NCBI GenBank assembly: GCA_033439765.1
Contig: JAULSN010000006.1
Location: 2,356,001 to 2,420,000 of the forward strand
Direction of reading: 5' to 3'
DNA length: 64,000 nucleotides
From: Lasiosphaeria ovina
Lineage: Eukaryota > Ascomycota > Sordariomycetes > Sordariales > Lasiosphaeriaceae
Position 1 is the first letter of the stretch. Each line of letters begins with the position of its first letter. Positions 47,420-57,831 of this stretch are shown here, piece after piece. The notes beneath the pieces are model-generated. The model did not search any database, had not been told where the DNA came from, and saw nothing but the letters and a program-made list of their open reading frames with translations. Position numbers and translations under genes: made by a program.

Positions 47420-48697
47420 ACGCGCGGGGGAGGGGGGGGGGGGGGGTTGGAACATAACAGCCCGTTCACGGGCGGCGCCAAACCAGACACTATAAAAGAT
47501 AGTCAAGACTCGGTGAATAACGCTGGACAAATAAAATTTGTGAAAGCGTTGAAGTATGTCCTTAAACTCGAAGTGAGTTCAAGTGGCTAATGAAGCGGAA
47601 AGAAAAAATTGAGAACAAACGAAAATAAAAGATCAGCAAAAAATGGTAAAGTATAACGACAATGAGGGTGTTGGTATGACAAGGTCATTCGGATTAGTCA
47701 CTATAGTAACGGATGCGAAAGGGTAGGGGATGGTTGATGGTTGTATTCTTCTATGTTGACTATGTAAAAGGATCACGAACTACGGGGACAGGATGCAGGT
47801 GGCTTTGGCGAAGCTCCGTGGTCACGTGTTGGTAACGTGTGGCCCGTACGCCTGGAGGTCACGTGAAAGGCGCGTCTGCTCCCGCGCGCTGACGATTCCC
47901 CACTACTTTTTCCCGTCGACCAATCACAGCCCTGCAGCTGCATGAGCGGAATTCCAACAGAGGGAGAAAGGGGCAATTAAAAGAGAAATAATCCGCATAA
48001 AACGGCGTAGCCAGAAATATGGATATCGACAAAAGAAATAGACAAAAGAATGCGTTATCCTCACATGCCAGTGGATACCACTACCCCAACACACATGGAA
48101 GTAATCAGTTACAGTGCGGCCACCACTCACTGAGCACAACACAGCGATACGGCGGCGCACAATTCGTCGAGCCGGTGTATACATTTCCGCCGCACTGGCC
48201 CACTGCGGCACCGAGACATCCGTCGGCGTGCGCGTAGGCGTGGTCGGTCTTGAAGGCACCGAGGGGTTTCGGCTTACTGGGTGCCGCCCAGCGGCGCCCA
48301 GTGGGAAGGTGCCACTGGAGTCCAGTTCCTGGATGGTAGTTAGTACCGCGCTACCAGCATTCAAAATCGTGCTGAGGGATGAGTAAGTGTCACGTGTTTC
48401 TCCTTCATTTTCTCCGCACCATTGCCACCAAGCCATTTCTGCCTGGATGGCGTGCACAAGACAGGCAGCGACCAGGCGGACACTAGGCAGAAGCCACACA
48501 CACGTTGGCATGTGATTTGGTGACGGCAATGGACCCGGGGCTGTCTACATCGCGACGCGTCGCCACGGCAATTAAAAGGGGAAGGAGCCCGTTGAAATTT
48601 CATCATTCTACGTCTCGACTTACAAGAACTTTCGCACCTTGTCTGTCGCACTTTATATCTACAACAGCAACAGCAAAAGCAGCAGCAATTTACACAC
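47420..48697. other. 1.3-kb intergenic region
   Basis: A run of 15 G at 47432-47446 follows the stop codon of the DUF6601-like gene. The right end holds CA-rich sequence (AACAGCAACAGC near 48661-48685) just before the ATG at 48698, presumably 5' UTR. No gene recognised. Confidence 0.5.
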
Positions 48698-50907
48698 ATG
48701 TCGCAACCCGAGTATCCCGGCTGGAATCGGGACCTTCGCTGGAGCGACCAGGAGGAGGAGCCAGGACACTTTTCCGAGGCCGTCTATCCCATGGGCATCC
48801 ACAACACTTGCCGAGGTGGTCAATCGGCCATGCTTCTGGTCCGTGAAGTGGCCATGATGGCAGTCATGGACCGCCTGACAGACAAACCCGACTGGCACGT
48901 CAAAGTCTTTGACGAAGCCATCGCTGAGAAGTGGCGCCAGGAAGCCCTCGCTTCAGCCGAGCCCGACAACGTCTTGAGCCGGGAATGTGTTGAATATGTC
49001 CGTTTTTCAACCCAGCTTTACAGCTCCTTGATTTCTACGACTGACATTGATAATCGGCAGTGCATCCTTGAACTGCGGCACAAAGCCCACCACTTCAAGC
49101 GCACCGGCATCACCCCTACCCTGGACGCGACCTTCAGCATTGCCAAGTCAGATGTCCTTATGCCTCCAGAGCTGCACTCTGCTCTGCGCAATGCCTTTAT
49201 CCAACTCCAGGCCGACCAGGCGTCCAGTCCCGATTGGCATCCCAACACGGACAACAAAGTCCAGGACCTCGTGCATCCATCCATGTACCCACTTGTCTAT
49301 GGCCGCTCGCGCTTCCTCGCCGACGAGGTTGTTGGAGTTGAAAATGCAATTGACAAGTTCGCCGGCAAGGGTGAGGTGATCCCTCGGCGCCCCGAGTGGG
49401 GTGACGAGCCAATACACCAGGACAGGTATGGATGGTTTTCGAGGGGAAATCCCTACAAGATTCCAAAGCACTTCTGGTCGACTTCCTACCAGTGGCTGCC
49501 GGCAAACGTCAAATTTACGACAGAGGGTGGCGTGCAGTTCACGAGTTACATCAATAACCTCCACCCGACCAAGTACCGCGACACGTACAACGTCATTGAG
49601 AGGCTCATCGAAAAAACGCTTCCAATGTGGGACCAGTGTCTTTCTCAAGACCTTTACCGCGCCAATAGACGTTCGGGCGCGGGGCGACATGAGCCTCGAA
49701 TCGTCCCCGAAGACGCCGAGTACGTATTATCTCTCTTACCAGTGTATAAAATGTCAAGTCTTTTCAGCACCGCAACGAACTCATTCTCACAGTGACGAAA
49801 ATCCGAATAACTGGTAAATAACCCTCCTAAACCCGATATGAGATTCTTACTTAGATCTGTAGGGATCCGAAATCACCAAGGGAAATGCTCACCAGAGAGG
49901 CAGCCGAGGATGGGACGGGGCCGGGGACGGGCGAGAGAAGGACTCGGTCCAGTCTGCCTAGCCGTAGTCACATCCCAGTGACGCATGCTGCACAGGTTCG
50001 CTGGGAGAACACGCGCAAGCCCGCCCCACCGCAGCCACCTCCCTTCTCCAAGAGCTGTGTTAGTTATGCCGTCAACCGAGCCCAGTCGCTGCGCAAGCAG
50101 TTCCAGGACACGGGACTACAAATCATTGTCAAGATGGCATCCATTGAGCTGACTCCCGAAAACCCCGAGTTTCCCCAAGGGGGCTGGCACGTCGAGGGCC
50201 AGATGAACGAGCACATTGTCGGCACTGCGCTCTACTATCTCGACTCGGACAACGTCACGGACAGCCACCTCGACTTTCGTGCCGCTGTGCAGATGAGCGA
50301 CGGGATGTCGATGCATGTCGGCCAAGATCGGTACCACTGGATGGAGCACGTCTACGGGGTGCGACATCTAAACGGCAGCCCGCGCCTCCAGAACTACGGC
50401 AGCGTCCTCACGCGCGAGGGCCGTCTTCTCGCCTTCCCCAACGTCTTCCAGCACCGCGTCTCGGGCTTCAAGCTCGCGGACTCGACCAAGCCGGGGCACC
50501 GCCGCTTCATCGCGCTGTGGCTGGTCGACCCATTCACCCGCATCATCAGCACCGCAAACGTGCCGCCCCAGCAGGCAGGCTGGTGGTCCGACAGCGTGTT
50601 TGGCGGCAAGCCTGAAAACGAAAAGGACGACAGGTCGATGCCGCTGTCCCCCGACATCGCGCAGCTGCTGCTCGAGCGCGGCCTCGGGCCCTCGGACACC
50701 AAGACGGCGACGAGAACGCCAGTGGGCGCAAAGCTGCCGCCCGAGGTGCTCAACATGGTCCGCCACGAGCTCGACCAGGACGCGCTACCCATGACCCGCA
50801 GCGAGGCCGAGTGCCACCGCCTCGAGCTCATGGCGGCGCGGTCAGCATTCCAGGACGAGGCCAGGGACAAGTGGAACAATGACACGTACAGCTTCTGCGA
50901 GCACTGA
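48698..50907 (+). CDS. DUF4246-family protein (possible Fe(II)/2-oxoglutarate-type fold)
   Basis: Two coding blocks belong together. The first (48698-49723, 342 aa) has VHPSMYPLVYGRSRFL, ANVKFTTEGG and the signature SYINNLHPTKYRDTY. The second (49996-50907) has WENTRKPAPPQPPPFS, GWHVEGQMNEHIVGTALYY, FPNVFQHRVSGF and PGHRRFIALWLVDP. Splicing GAGTAC/GTATT to TGCACAG/GTTCGC keeps the frame and gives EDAEYVRWENTRK, 645 aa, near the family length. The 272-base gap may hold an extra small exon (49768-49783 also starts after TTTTCAG in frame), so this junction is uncertain. HxE in WHVEG, the His of FQHRV and the Arg of PGHRR are placed like an iron- and 2-oxoglutarate-binding set; that reading is inference. 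Biological role unknown. Confidence 0.8.
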
Positions 50908-50912
50908 GACCT

Positions 50913-50947
50913 GGATTGCGGATTGCGGATTGCGGATTGCGGATTGT
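50913..50947. repeat. Tandem 7-base repeat, 5 copies
   Basis: GGATTGC occurs four times in perfect tandem (50913-50940), followed by GGATTGT. It starts six bases after the DUF4246 stop codon, so it lies in the 3' UTR. Confidence 0.95.
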
Positions 50948-51719
50948 GCGTGTGGTGAGATCTGGATATTGACTGAGCATTGAATTGTCTGGTCAGATCG
51001 TTCTAAAATACAGGTAAAAAGCGTCTTCTTATAGCCAACAAGATCACTGAATATCCCCACGGAAATCCGTATACAGGGCAGGCATTCCGGGCAAAAGGAA
51101 TGCTGTAGAATTGAACGAATCTCCGGTGTAAGGAATGTAGGCGGATTGAGGGCATTCCGAGCGTAAGCAAGGGAAGAAAAACAGGCCTTTGTGTAAGCAC
51201 GGGAAGAAAACCGGGCATTTGAGGTTAAAAGTGGGTCAATTTCTGGCGACAAAATCCGAGGCGACCACGGCGAATCCTTCACAGTCAGATAGTTAAGATG
51301 AATTGCAGTCTGTCTGAAATGTCGGATGAGTTCCCCGGCCAGCACAGTAAAGCGTAGGGTTGGGTACCCGGAAGGGCCTGGGCGGCCTCGGGCCTCAGGC
51401 CTGCGACTTGGACGGAGCTTGCGGGACTGAGATTTGCTTGTGCTTGCCCTGGTGTTCGGTCACCAGAGACGGCTGGACCGGGTGGCCCGTCTCACATATG
51501 GCCTGAGAAACCGGCCCATGGGCGGTTTTCCCGTGCCACAGAACCATCTGAAACATGTGGACAGCGACATTTCCAGGCCCCGAGCCGGCTGCCAAGACGC
51601 CCCCGATATCTCCGCTGCGGCACAGCCGCGAAACCATCCCCGGTTTCCTGCCCTAAGTCTGGGCCCAAGGGATTTATTTCTCGTTCTCATCAGACGCGCC
51701 AGCCTTGGGTGGATAGAAG
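50948..51719. other. Intergenic, no gene seen
   Basis: Short frames on the minus strand contain repeated TGCTTACGC/GTAAGCACGGG-like segments (51160-51210) but no protein motif. Confidence 0.4.
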
Positions 51720-51848
51720 ATCGGCCGTGTAGATACCCCACGCGCCGCAAACGGCTGCTGCTGGCGGGCAGCTTCAAGGTTGTAGATCTCATGGCGCGAG
51801 CCGGGGTGCTAGGGAACTAGGGTTTGACCACCTTCACCACTATATAAC
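51720..51848 (+). promoter_or_regulatory. ATCGGCCG core and TATA box of small gene E
   Basis: ATCGGCCG at 51720-51727 is followed by TGTAGATACCCC, which partly matches TAGCCATGCCCC after the same core at 38 kb. TATATAAC is at 51841-51848, about 145 bases before the ATG. The order and spacing agree with the other small genes. Confidence 0.45.
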
Positions 51849-51992
51849 TCCAAGTTCCGGTGTCACTTCTCTAATCTTTATTCAACACAAATCAGCTCGC
51901 ATTCTCCCATCGGGTCATTAATTTCAACTTCTTGTGCGGTCTTTTACCCGCAACCACTATTCCAGCTTCCACATACGAAACTTTAAACCGCA

Positions 51993-52425
51993 ATGGCAGC
52001 CAACCATGTCTATAGCAGTCACACAACACACTCGCAGGGACATGGAATTAACCACAATCAAGGCTCCCACCACCCACAAAGACGCCAGAAAACAGTTCCC
52101 CACCAAAACAGTATTAGCAGCACCGCTGCGAATACTGGTGTGAATGCTGCCATTAATGCGGGCAAAAGTGTTGTTGCAGTTCCTCTCAACACGGTGAAGG
52201 AGACAACGACGAAGACTGTCACTAGGAATGGAATTACTAGTTCTACTACTACCATTACTACAACTCAAGGCACCCCTTCCATGAGGGTGGTCCAGGGCCA
52301 ACCGTAAGTCGCCGTTGCGTCGTTGACCAGCGGGTGGGGACGAGTTTGCTGACCATACCTCCATTTCCAGAAAGCCACCCAAGAAACATAAGCTGCCGCC
52401 GGGTTATGTTATGCCCAAGCTCTGA
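51993..52425 (+). CDS. Small Thr/His/Asn-rich protein, promoter-linked member E
   Basis: Two exons, 51993-52303 and 52371-52425 (GTAAGT donor, TTTCCAG acceptor), give 121 aa. It starts MAANHVYSSHTTHSQGHG, continues with a His/Asn/Gln-rich part, a short AANTGVNAAINAGKSVVAVP segment, and a run of threonines (ETTTKTVTRNGITSSTTTITTT), and ends with a basic-proline tail KPPKKHKLPPGYVMPKL. Clean splice sites and a well-placed TATA box argue that it is expressed. No signal peptide or known domain. Its sequence is not clearly related to the other small proteins; the link is the promoter layout and the low-complexity style. Confidence 0.6.
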
Positions 52426-52646
52426 ATCGACGGGACGATGTCGGTCGGTCCATTCATAGAACTCACACTAGGCGCGGGTCGTCGAGGGGATTATTGTGGT
52501 GACTGAGCCAGGATAGGACTGTGTACGGGCAGGCATGGAGGAACAAAAGCATGTTGTTGAGTGCTTTGCTAGAAAACAGGAGTTGACAGATTACAATATC
52601 ATTGGCTGATGCTGCTGAGCTCTTCGAGACCCATTGCAGTGATGTG

Positions 52647-53010
52647 ACTTTGCACGAATTACAAAGAGAGATTTGATGCACATGCCAAATGTTGCTTGTG
52701 ATTTTCGAGCAGCGAATATTGGTTGATAATAGTTCATCGTCAACTGTTGGTGGCTAGGTGGCTAGGTACTTTGCACGGTTGGAAAAAGAGACTCAACCGA
52801 CGTTCACCAATTTTGCCTGCGACTCGCGTGCATCCACGGATTCAGATGCCTGGATTAAGTGACGATTTCTCGTGAACTGTTGATGCCAACTTTGCACGAG
52901 TTTGAAAACGAGACCTGGTGCACTTCCACCCATTTTGCTTGCGACTCTCGCGCATCAGTCGCCTGGATTAAGTGGTCATTGATCATGAACTGTGGGTGTC
53001 AATTTTGAGC
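52647..53010. repeat. Diverged tandem repeat, 121-base period, three units
   Basis: ACTTTGCACG begins at 52647, 52768 and 52889, exactly 121 bases apart each time. Units share further landmarks in the same order: a GAGA(T/C) step, TTTTGC/GTTGCT-TG-GA, GGATTAAGTG and GAACTGTTG/GTCAACTGTTG before the next unit. The third unit fades near 53010. No coding frame spans the units. Confidence 0.8.
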
Positions 53011-53865
53011 AGTGGGAAGGCGAAACCAATCATCCCACACCCCTTGCGCAAGCAAAAAAAACCCCCCGAGGGAGAAAAAGGTTGGTCCGTCATGTCAATA
53101 CACCCTGCACGTTTGCAGCACTTCGCTGGTGTGATTATCACATGGATCTTATGTTCTCAGCTCACTGCCAACCGCAAATTCTATGCAAGATGCTCTGTGA
53201 GTCGCCGTGCACCGAGATGCACGACGAGGGGGAGGGCGAGAAAACCAGGAAAGGAGAGTGGAAGACCAACAGACTCGGTTAACAAACAAGTGCAGAGAGG
53301 AGGTGGAGATACGGCGCTGTTGAAGGTGGCTTCAATTCTGCTGCAAGTGCTGCTTGTGTGGCACGGGGCGGAGGCTGAATACGGCCTTGGAGCCAAAAAG
53401 AAAAAGGTTCGTCCGACCGACGGCGACTGCCCAAAATGATTTACGTTCTGACGCCGTATGCTGTTTCACGGTCCGGTAGATGGGACCGGGCCGGTGACGG
53501 GCCTGTGGACAGGCCGTTTGTTTGGGCCCCGGCCCCGGCCCCGGCCACGGCCAAGGGCTTGGCCACCGAAGAAACGCCCGGGCTGTTTACCTATTCAAGG
53601 CACAAATTTATATACATAATAGTGCCAAGGTCGCTTCAATTGGTTGCTATGGTGGCCGTGATATTGGCCTCGTCCGACATCACGAGGCCAGTTCTTCTGC
53701 TAAGGCGACCGCACCCTCCAACTCAGCTAAAATACGCGCGTTCAAGGACTTTAGAAGGACCCCGACGGGATTTGCCCGCCATATAATTACGCGTAAACCC
53801 TCTTCGAGGGCGACCGCCGTCCCAGAAAAAGATAATCAGACGATGACAGCATGCATTTAGCCCCC
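53011..53865. other. Intergenic, no gene supported
   Basis: Contains a GGCCCC triplicate near 53526-53545 and overlapping frames of about 110-155 codons without motifs. A second TATA-like sequence (TTTATATACATAATA near 53608) occurs, but the frame after it has no family features. Confidence 0.4.
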
Positions 53866-54045
53866 AAGACCGAGTTCTGGGACTCGCTAAGAGTTGAAAT
53901 CGGCCACAGCCATGTTCCACAGCAAATGTGTCACTGCTTGTTGGCCTGGACCCGGTGGACATCATTATGAGCCAAGGCATAACGGACCACACCCAGTTGC
54001 AAGGACAATAGACTTGGTGGTGGCGGTTGCCTAGGTATATATATA
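53866..54045 (+). promoter_or_regulatory. Conserved promoter block and TATA box of small gene C
   Basis: 53866-53914 is the partner of the block at 37978-38026 (42/49 identical). The palindrome is imperfect here (CGAGTTCTGGGACTCG) and the core reads ATCGGCCA (53899-53906). TATATATATA lies at 54036-54045, 155 bases before the ATG. Confidence 0.6.
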
Positions 54046-54199
54046 GCAGGCAAGACGGTGTTCTAGTGACGAGCTCAACATGACCTAAATACTCGTCCGT
54101 TCCAACCTCAAATTTTGTCAAGCTCGTCTTTCGATTAGTTCACCATTCGTCATTTCTCCAAGGACCTAGGCACCTTACTCTTCACAAGTATTGAACAGC

Positions 54200-54655
54200 A
54201 TGTCGACAGCCAATCCGACTCTTCCTGTGAAAGCCACTCACCCGCCCCCACAATCTAGTACGAGTTCGGCAAATACTCCGACCCACGGCCCAGCTGCACT
54301 GAAACTGTCCATCCCGAAATTAGTTCTCGGCCAAGCTGATAGTCTCGATTCGCCAGTACCACCAGCTCCGACAGCCGATAGTAAATCTCCTGTAATCCCG
54401 AAACCAAACAAGACTCTTGTCGCCCAAGCCCCACCAGCCCCGACAACCACCACTACTGTTCCTGGATCAACAAACACTCATTTAAACCCTAATGGTCTTC
54501 ATGCAGCACTGACACCAGCACCAGCACAAGTACAAGCACATGCACCAAAGTCCACAGACAACCACGACTTAAGCGTTTATCTAGAAGATGGGGACGATCC
54601 AAATGTTGTTTATGAACAAATAATCAAGTTTAGAGGTCTCAAAAAACTAAGATAG
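54200..54655 (+). CDS. Small Pro/Thr/Ala-rich protein, dispersed family member C
   Basis: 151 aa from the ATG at 54200. The protein starts MSTANPTLPVKATHPPP, is dominated by Pro, Thr, Ser and Ala for about 125 residues, then has an acidic patch (YLEDGDDPN) and ends with a hydrophobic-lysine helix VVYEQIIKFRGLKKLR. The end resembles member B (DVALTDQYIKFLK) in charge pattern and length, and the start resembles member A and the broken copy at 56047. No signal peptide, so the Pro/Thr-rich part is not obviously a secreted stalk. Function unknown. Confidence 0.6.
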   Translation: MSTANPTLPVKATHPPPQSSTSSANTPTHGPAALKLSIPKLVLGQADSLDSPVPPAPTADSKSPVIPKPNKTLVAQAPPAPTTTTTVPGSTNTHLNPNGLHAALTPAPAQVQAHAPKSTDNHDLSVYLEDGDDPNVVYEQIIKFRGLKKLR

Positions 54656-55903
54656 CTACGCCAACGAAATTGAGAGAAAGTTCTTAGCGCGAGATAAAGA
54701 GGACCGGCTGCAAAACTAGATGGGAATAAAATGAAAAGGGTGTGTAGGTGAAGAGGAATAGCTAGGAGAATCGAGATGAATAGTCGCATTCGCAAGCGTT
54801 TTAACCCGTACTCTCTCTGTGTACTCTTCTCCAAAGTGAACTCGGTAATAACAGTCACCATGAATCTCGGGCCTTGAAACATTGAAGTCATCATGTTTCA
54901 ATAGGTCTATAGTGCTTTTTAAACCCAAAGAGTATTATTCTCACCCGAGATGACGTGAAATTCAGGATGATGGCCAACAGCCAAAGCCTGTGTCGCTTTG
55001 TTCCAGCCGGATAATCCTAGCAACCGCGGGTGAACCTCCGACACGGTGCTGTCCACGACTCCCTCCACGGCGCGTAAGCAGAGCAGCCTACTTCCTATAA
55101 GTGACCTGCCTCGTTCCTTTCTATTATAGTTCGTTTTACTTGTTAAACTACAGGGCTTTTATCTTCTTTTATTTCCTTAGGGCCATACCACTCATCCACG
55201 GAGGCAAGTCAGGTGCTTGGCGTGGTGGCACTATAAGGGGGCTTGGCAGGTCAGAGAGACAGGACGGCGTTGAGGTTGTTGCAGCCCTGATCTCTGACCC
55301 GTTACTCTGCGGGCTAGCGCCCTACCTCACTTATGTGCCCTTCCGGGCCCCGCCCGACTTCTAATGATGGGGCGTTTGGTTGTTAGGTTACTCTACTTGG
55401 TAGGATCTGCGAGATCCACCCTACAGGCACAGTGATGGCCCTTGGCCCAACTCTCGTTTGAAAACGCCTCTTCAGGCCACTAGGCCAAAGAAGGCTTGTT
55501 CGACTTTTGTCAACTAAGTGGGCTTAGCCCAGGGTAATCTCCGCTTTTACGAGGTAAAAGAGTCCCCTCCCCAGCAGGAGGTCCTCAGGTAGGATTTCAG
55601 TCTTTCAAGAGTCAAGACACAATAATACAACCCTGAATATTGGACTCGAGTTTGGCCTAATTACTTTGGTACCCGCTTTCGAACAACTCCACACTCCAGC
55701 CTGGGACTATGACATGGACAGGTAGAATAGAGTCGTGAATAGTCCGAACTATATTCCGTGGCCTCGGAATCGAATAGGGCCGAAACACGCGTCGAACAGG
55801 CCGCAACCATGCCGTGAAACGAAAAGACGTTTTGTTGGTCGATCGCCGTTGACTTAAGTCTTGATGTCCCAATGTAGCGTTAGTCCTTGCAGTTAGTATT
55901 TTC
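54656..55903. other. Intergenic with repeat-like sequence, not classified
   Basis: 55100-55640 has the look of repetitive DNA: no coding frame, several short inverted segments such as CGCTTTTACGAGGTAAAAG near 55540, and GGCCACTAGGCC near 55477. Ends typical of an LTR (TG...CA with target duplication) could not be fixed, so it is not called a transposon. Confidence 0.3.
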
Positions 55904-55911
55904 TATATAAA
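55904..55911 (+). promoter_or_regulatory. TATA box of the broken copy D
   Basis: TATATAAA, 136-143 bases before the ATG at 56047, the same placement as in the intact small genes. Upstream, GAATCGAATAGGGCCG and GGCCGCAACCATGCC (55768-55820) resemble parts of the conserved block with changes. Confidence 0.4.
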
Positions 55912-56046
55912 CGAGGACGCTGTCCGTATTTTCTCCACTCTCTCCTCAGATCTAATTACCAGTCTTTCATTATACATGCCTGCATTCCTTCCAGTTTAAC
56001 TAATTACACTCCGAACGGCTTTCAACTTAAAAGCACCACATCGACA

Positions 56047-56478
56047 ATGTCTTCGACACCCAACCCAACCAACACAATCAGCGGCTAAGCTACCAGTAGC
56101 ACTTGCAACTACAGCAGCAAAGCCCTCTCTTCCTCTCGCGGCACCGACTAAACCCCAGAGTGGAGATGACAATTGGCGCCACAATGGCGGCCATGAACGT
56201 GTTCCTGGCATCTCGGCGAGGCCGACTGCAAACGTTGTTGCACCGCGGGCTCAGTTGCCCGCTGCGTCGTCTCAGTTGCGCGCCGCGTCGTTAGAGTTGC
56301 ATAAGCAGACCGCGAATTCGGGCGGTCCCAACAATTCTTCGAGCGTTGCGGGAGAAAATAAATAAAAAAGAGCGAACTAGCAAAGGCTGAACTAGTACAG
56401 GGTTCGGGGAATCAAATAGTGGACGATGCCTTCCTGGACCGTTTGGAGAAATTGCAAACTAAGAGTGCAGCCAAATAA
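56047..56478 (+). pseudogene. Broken small low-complexity protein gene, member D
   Basis: From the ATG at 56047 the frame reads MSSTPNPTNTISG and stops. One base further along, a second frame stays open for about 95 codons (AAKLPVALATTAAKP to SSSVAGENK, ending near 56364). A third frame then carries KSELAKAELVQG and VDDAFLDRLEKLQ, ending at TAA 56476-56478. The order of Ser/Thr/Pro/Ala-rich body, acidic pair and short helix with Leu/Lys matches the intact members, and LPVALAT recalls LPVKAT of member C and QPVATS of member A. At least two frameshifts, the second in an A-rich tract, separate the parts. Sequencing error is an alternative. Confidence 0.5.
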
Positions 56479-57831
56479 TCAGCTTGAAAGATGGAGTGTT
56501 GGGTGGCTGGAAAATAGGTACCAAAAGACGGCATGAATCTGGGCACCTGCTGTTCGTTCTCATGCGACAGTCGGCCTGAGATGTTCTAGCTTTGTGATCT
56601 GACCGGTGTTACGGGGTGAGAGAATTTGTATGTGGGCGTGGACGAATGAATAGAGCTTGAGGGCCTCAGCTGGATTGATGACGAAGGCAGCTGAACAGGG
56701 GTGAAGCTAGGTAGGCAGGCTCCGTCCTGAATTGACTGTTCGACACCCAGAGGTCATTTTCCCTTGCCTGCAAAATTTTGAGTGACCACTGCATACGCTT
56801 TTTTTAGTTCAGGTTGGGGGTAGTGAAATGTTGGGCTGTGGTAATTACTTCACATGGTAACGGTGATGCCAGTCATTTAGGCGTGGCGGAGCCACATTCT
56901 ATGAAGCAAAATAAAAGCCAAGAACCAGAGGACTGTTGTCGTCGTATAATTACTTATATATCAAACAGTTTGGCAGTTCTCAAGGATCTCTCCGCCGGGC
57001 CTGACGCAAACGATGGCAATGTCACCAAGCCTCCGAGGTTTCTGGGTATTTCTTCCCTGATTTCTTGAACAAGTACAAATATAATTAGGTGACTGTGTGC
57101 TTTGGCGAAGGAGAGTTTAATGTGCCATGCCGGCTCTATGTTCTTTTTATTCCTTTTCTTCTCCACGATGAAATGTATACGCGTCACGGGCAAGCCATCT
57201 ATCATTCTTACGTTTAACCGCCATCCCAACCAAATTCTCGGATGCCATCCGGCCGAGTCCCGAAATTGTGGTATTTTTGGGTCCATCAACTCCCGGGAAT
57301 CGCGGGATGCGCATCGCTTACCACTAGTTCTCTATTTGGTTCTACAGCAAAACGCTAACCTCGTCTCCTCCCTCCACCCAGAAGGAACTAGAACACTGGG
57401 ACCCTCATCAAAATGGAGATTTTCCGATTGGGTGGACGCACGACTATATTGGAAGCCTGTTCCAGCGGCTTGGCACACCAAACGGGCGCTCGCAGCATCT
57501 CGGTAATTGCAGGCAACGCTCACTCGAGCGGCCAGTCACTTAATTACCCCGATAAGCCACCCACTAGGAATCAATGCCAACTTCGCTATAGGGTGAAAAT
57601 AGCCGCGCGATATTAGCAATACGCCAAGACGCTGTGATATGACTGCCTCTCGGATGGTGTGGCATGGCAGTTCTCTCAGGCGACACAGCGACCGTGGGCC
57701 GGCTGTCAGTCGTATCTCAGGAGACGATATGAATGGCTCTGGCCTGTTGTTCGAACCTTTGTCTCGAGTCTTGTTTCAACCATCATCACACTGCTCAACC
57801 GTGCTCCGGTAATCGCTACTGCCTAGTAATC
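56479..57831. other. 1.35-kb intergenic region
   Basis: Marks the change from the accessory part to ordinary genes. Only short frames. The right end is the promoter and 5' UTR of the DUF1996 gene. Confidence 0.5.

Noticed and set aside
49885..49995. Independent gene start at 49885 for the second DUF4246 block
   Set aside because: The leader is low-complexity Gly/Arg/Thr with no family similarity, while the two blocks are complementary halves of one DUF4246 domain.
53522..53860. 113-codon frame upstream of member C as a further small family gene
   Set aside because: No acidic patch or terminal helix of the family, and the ATCGGCC core is not placed before it.
55100..55640. Possible solo LTR
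   Set aside because: Repeat-like texture, but no paired TG...CA ends, target duplication or primer-binding site could be found.
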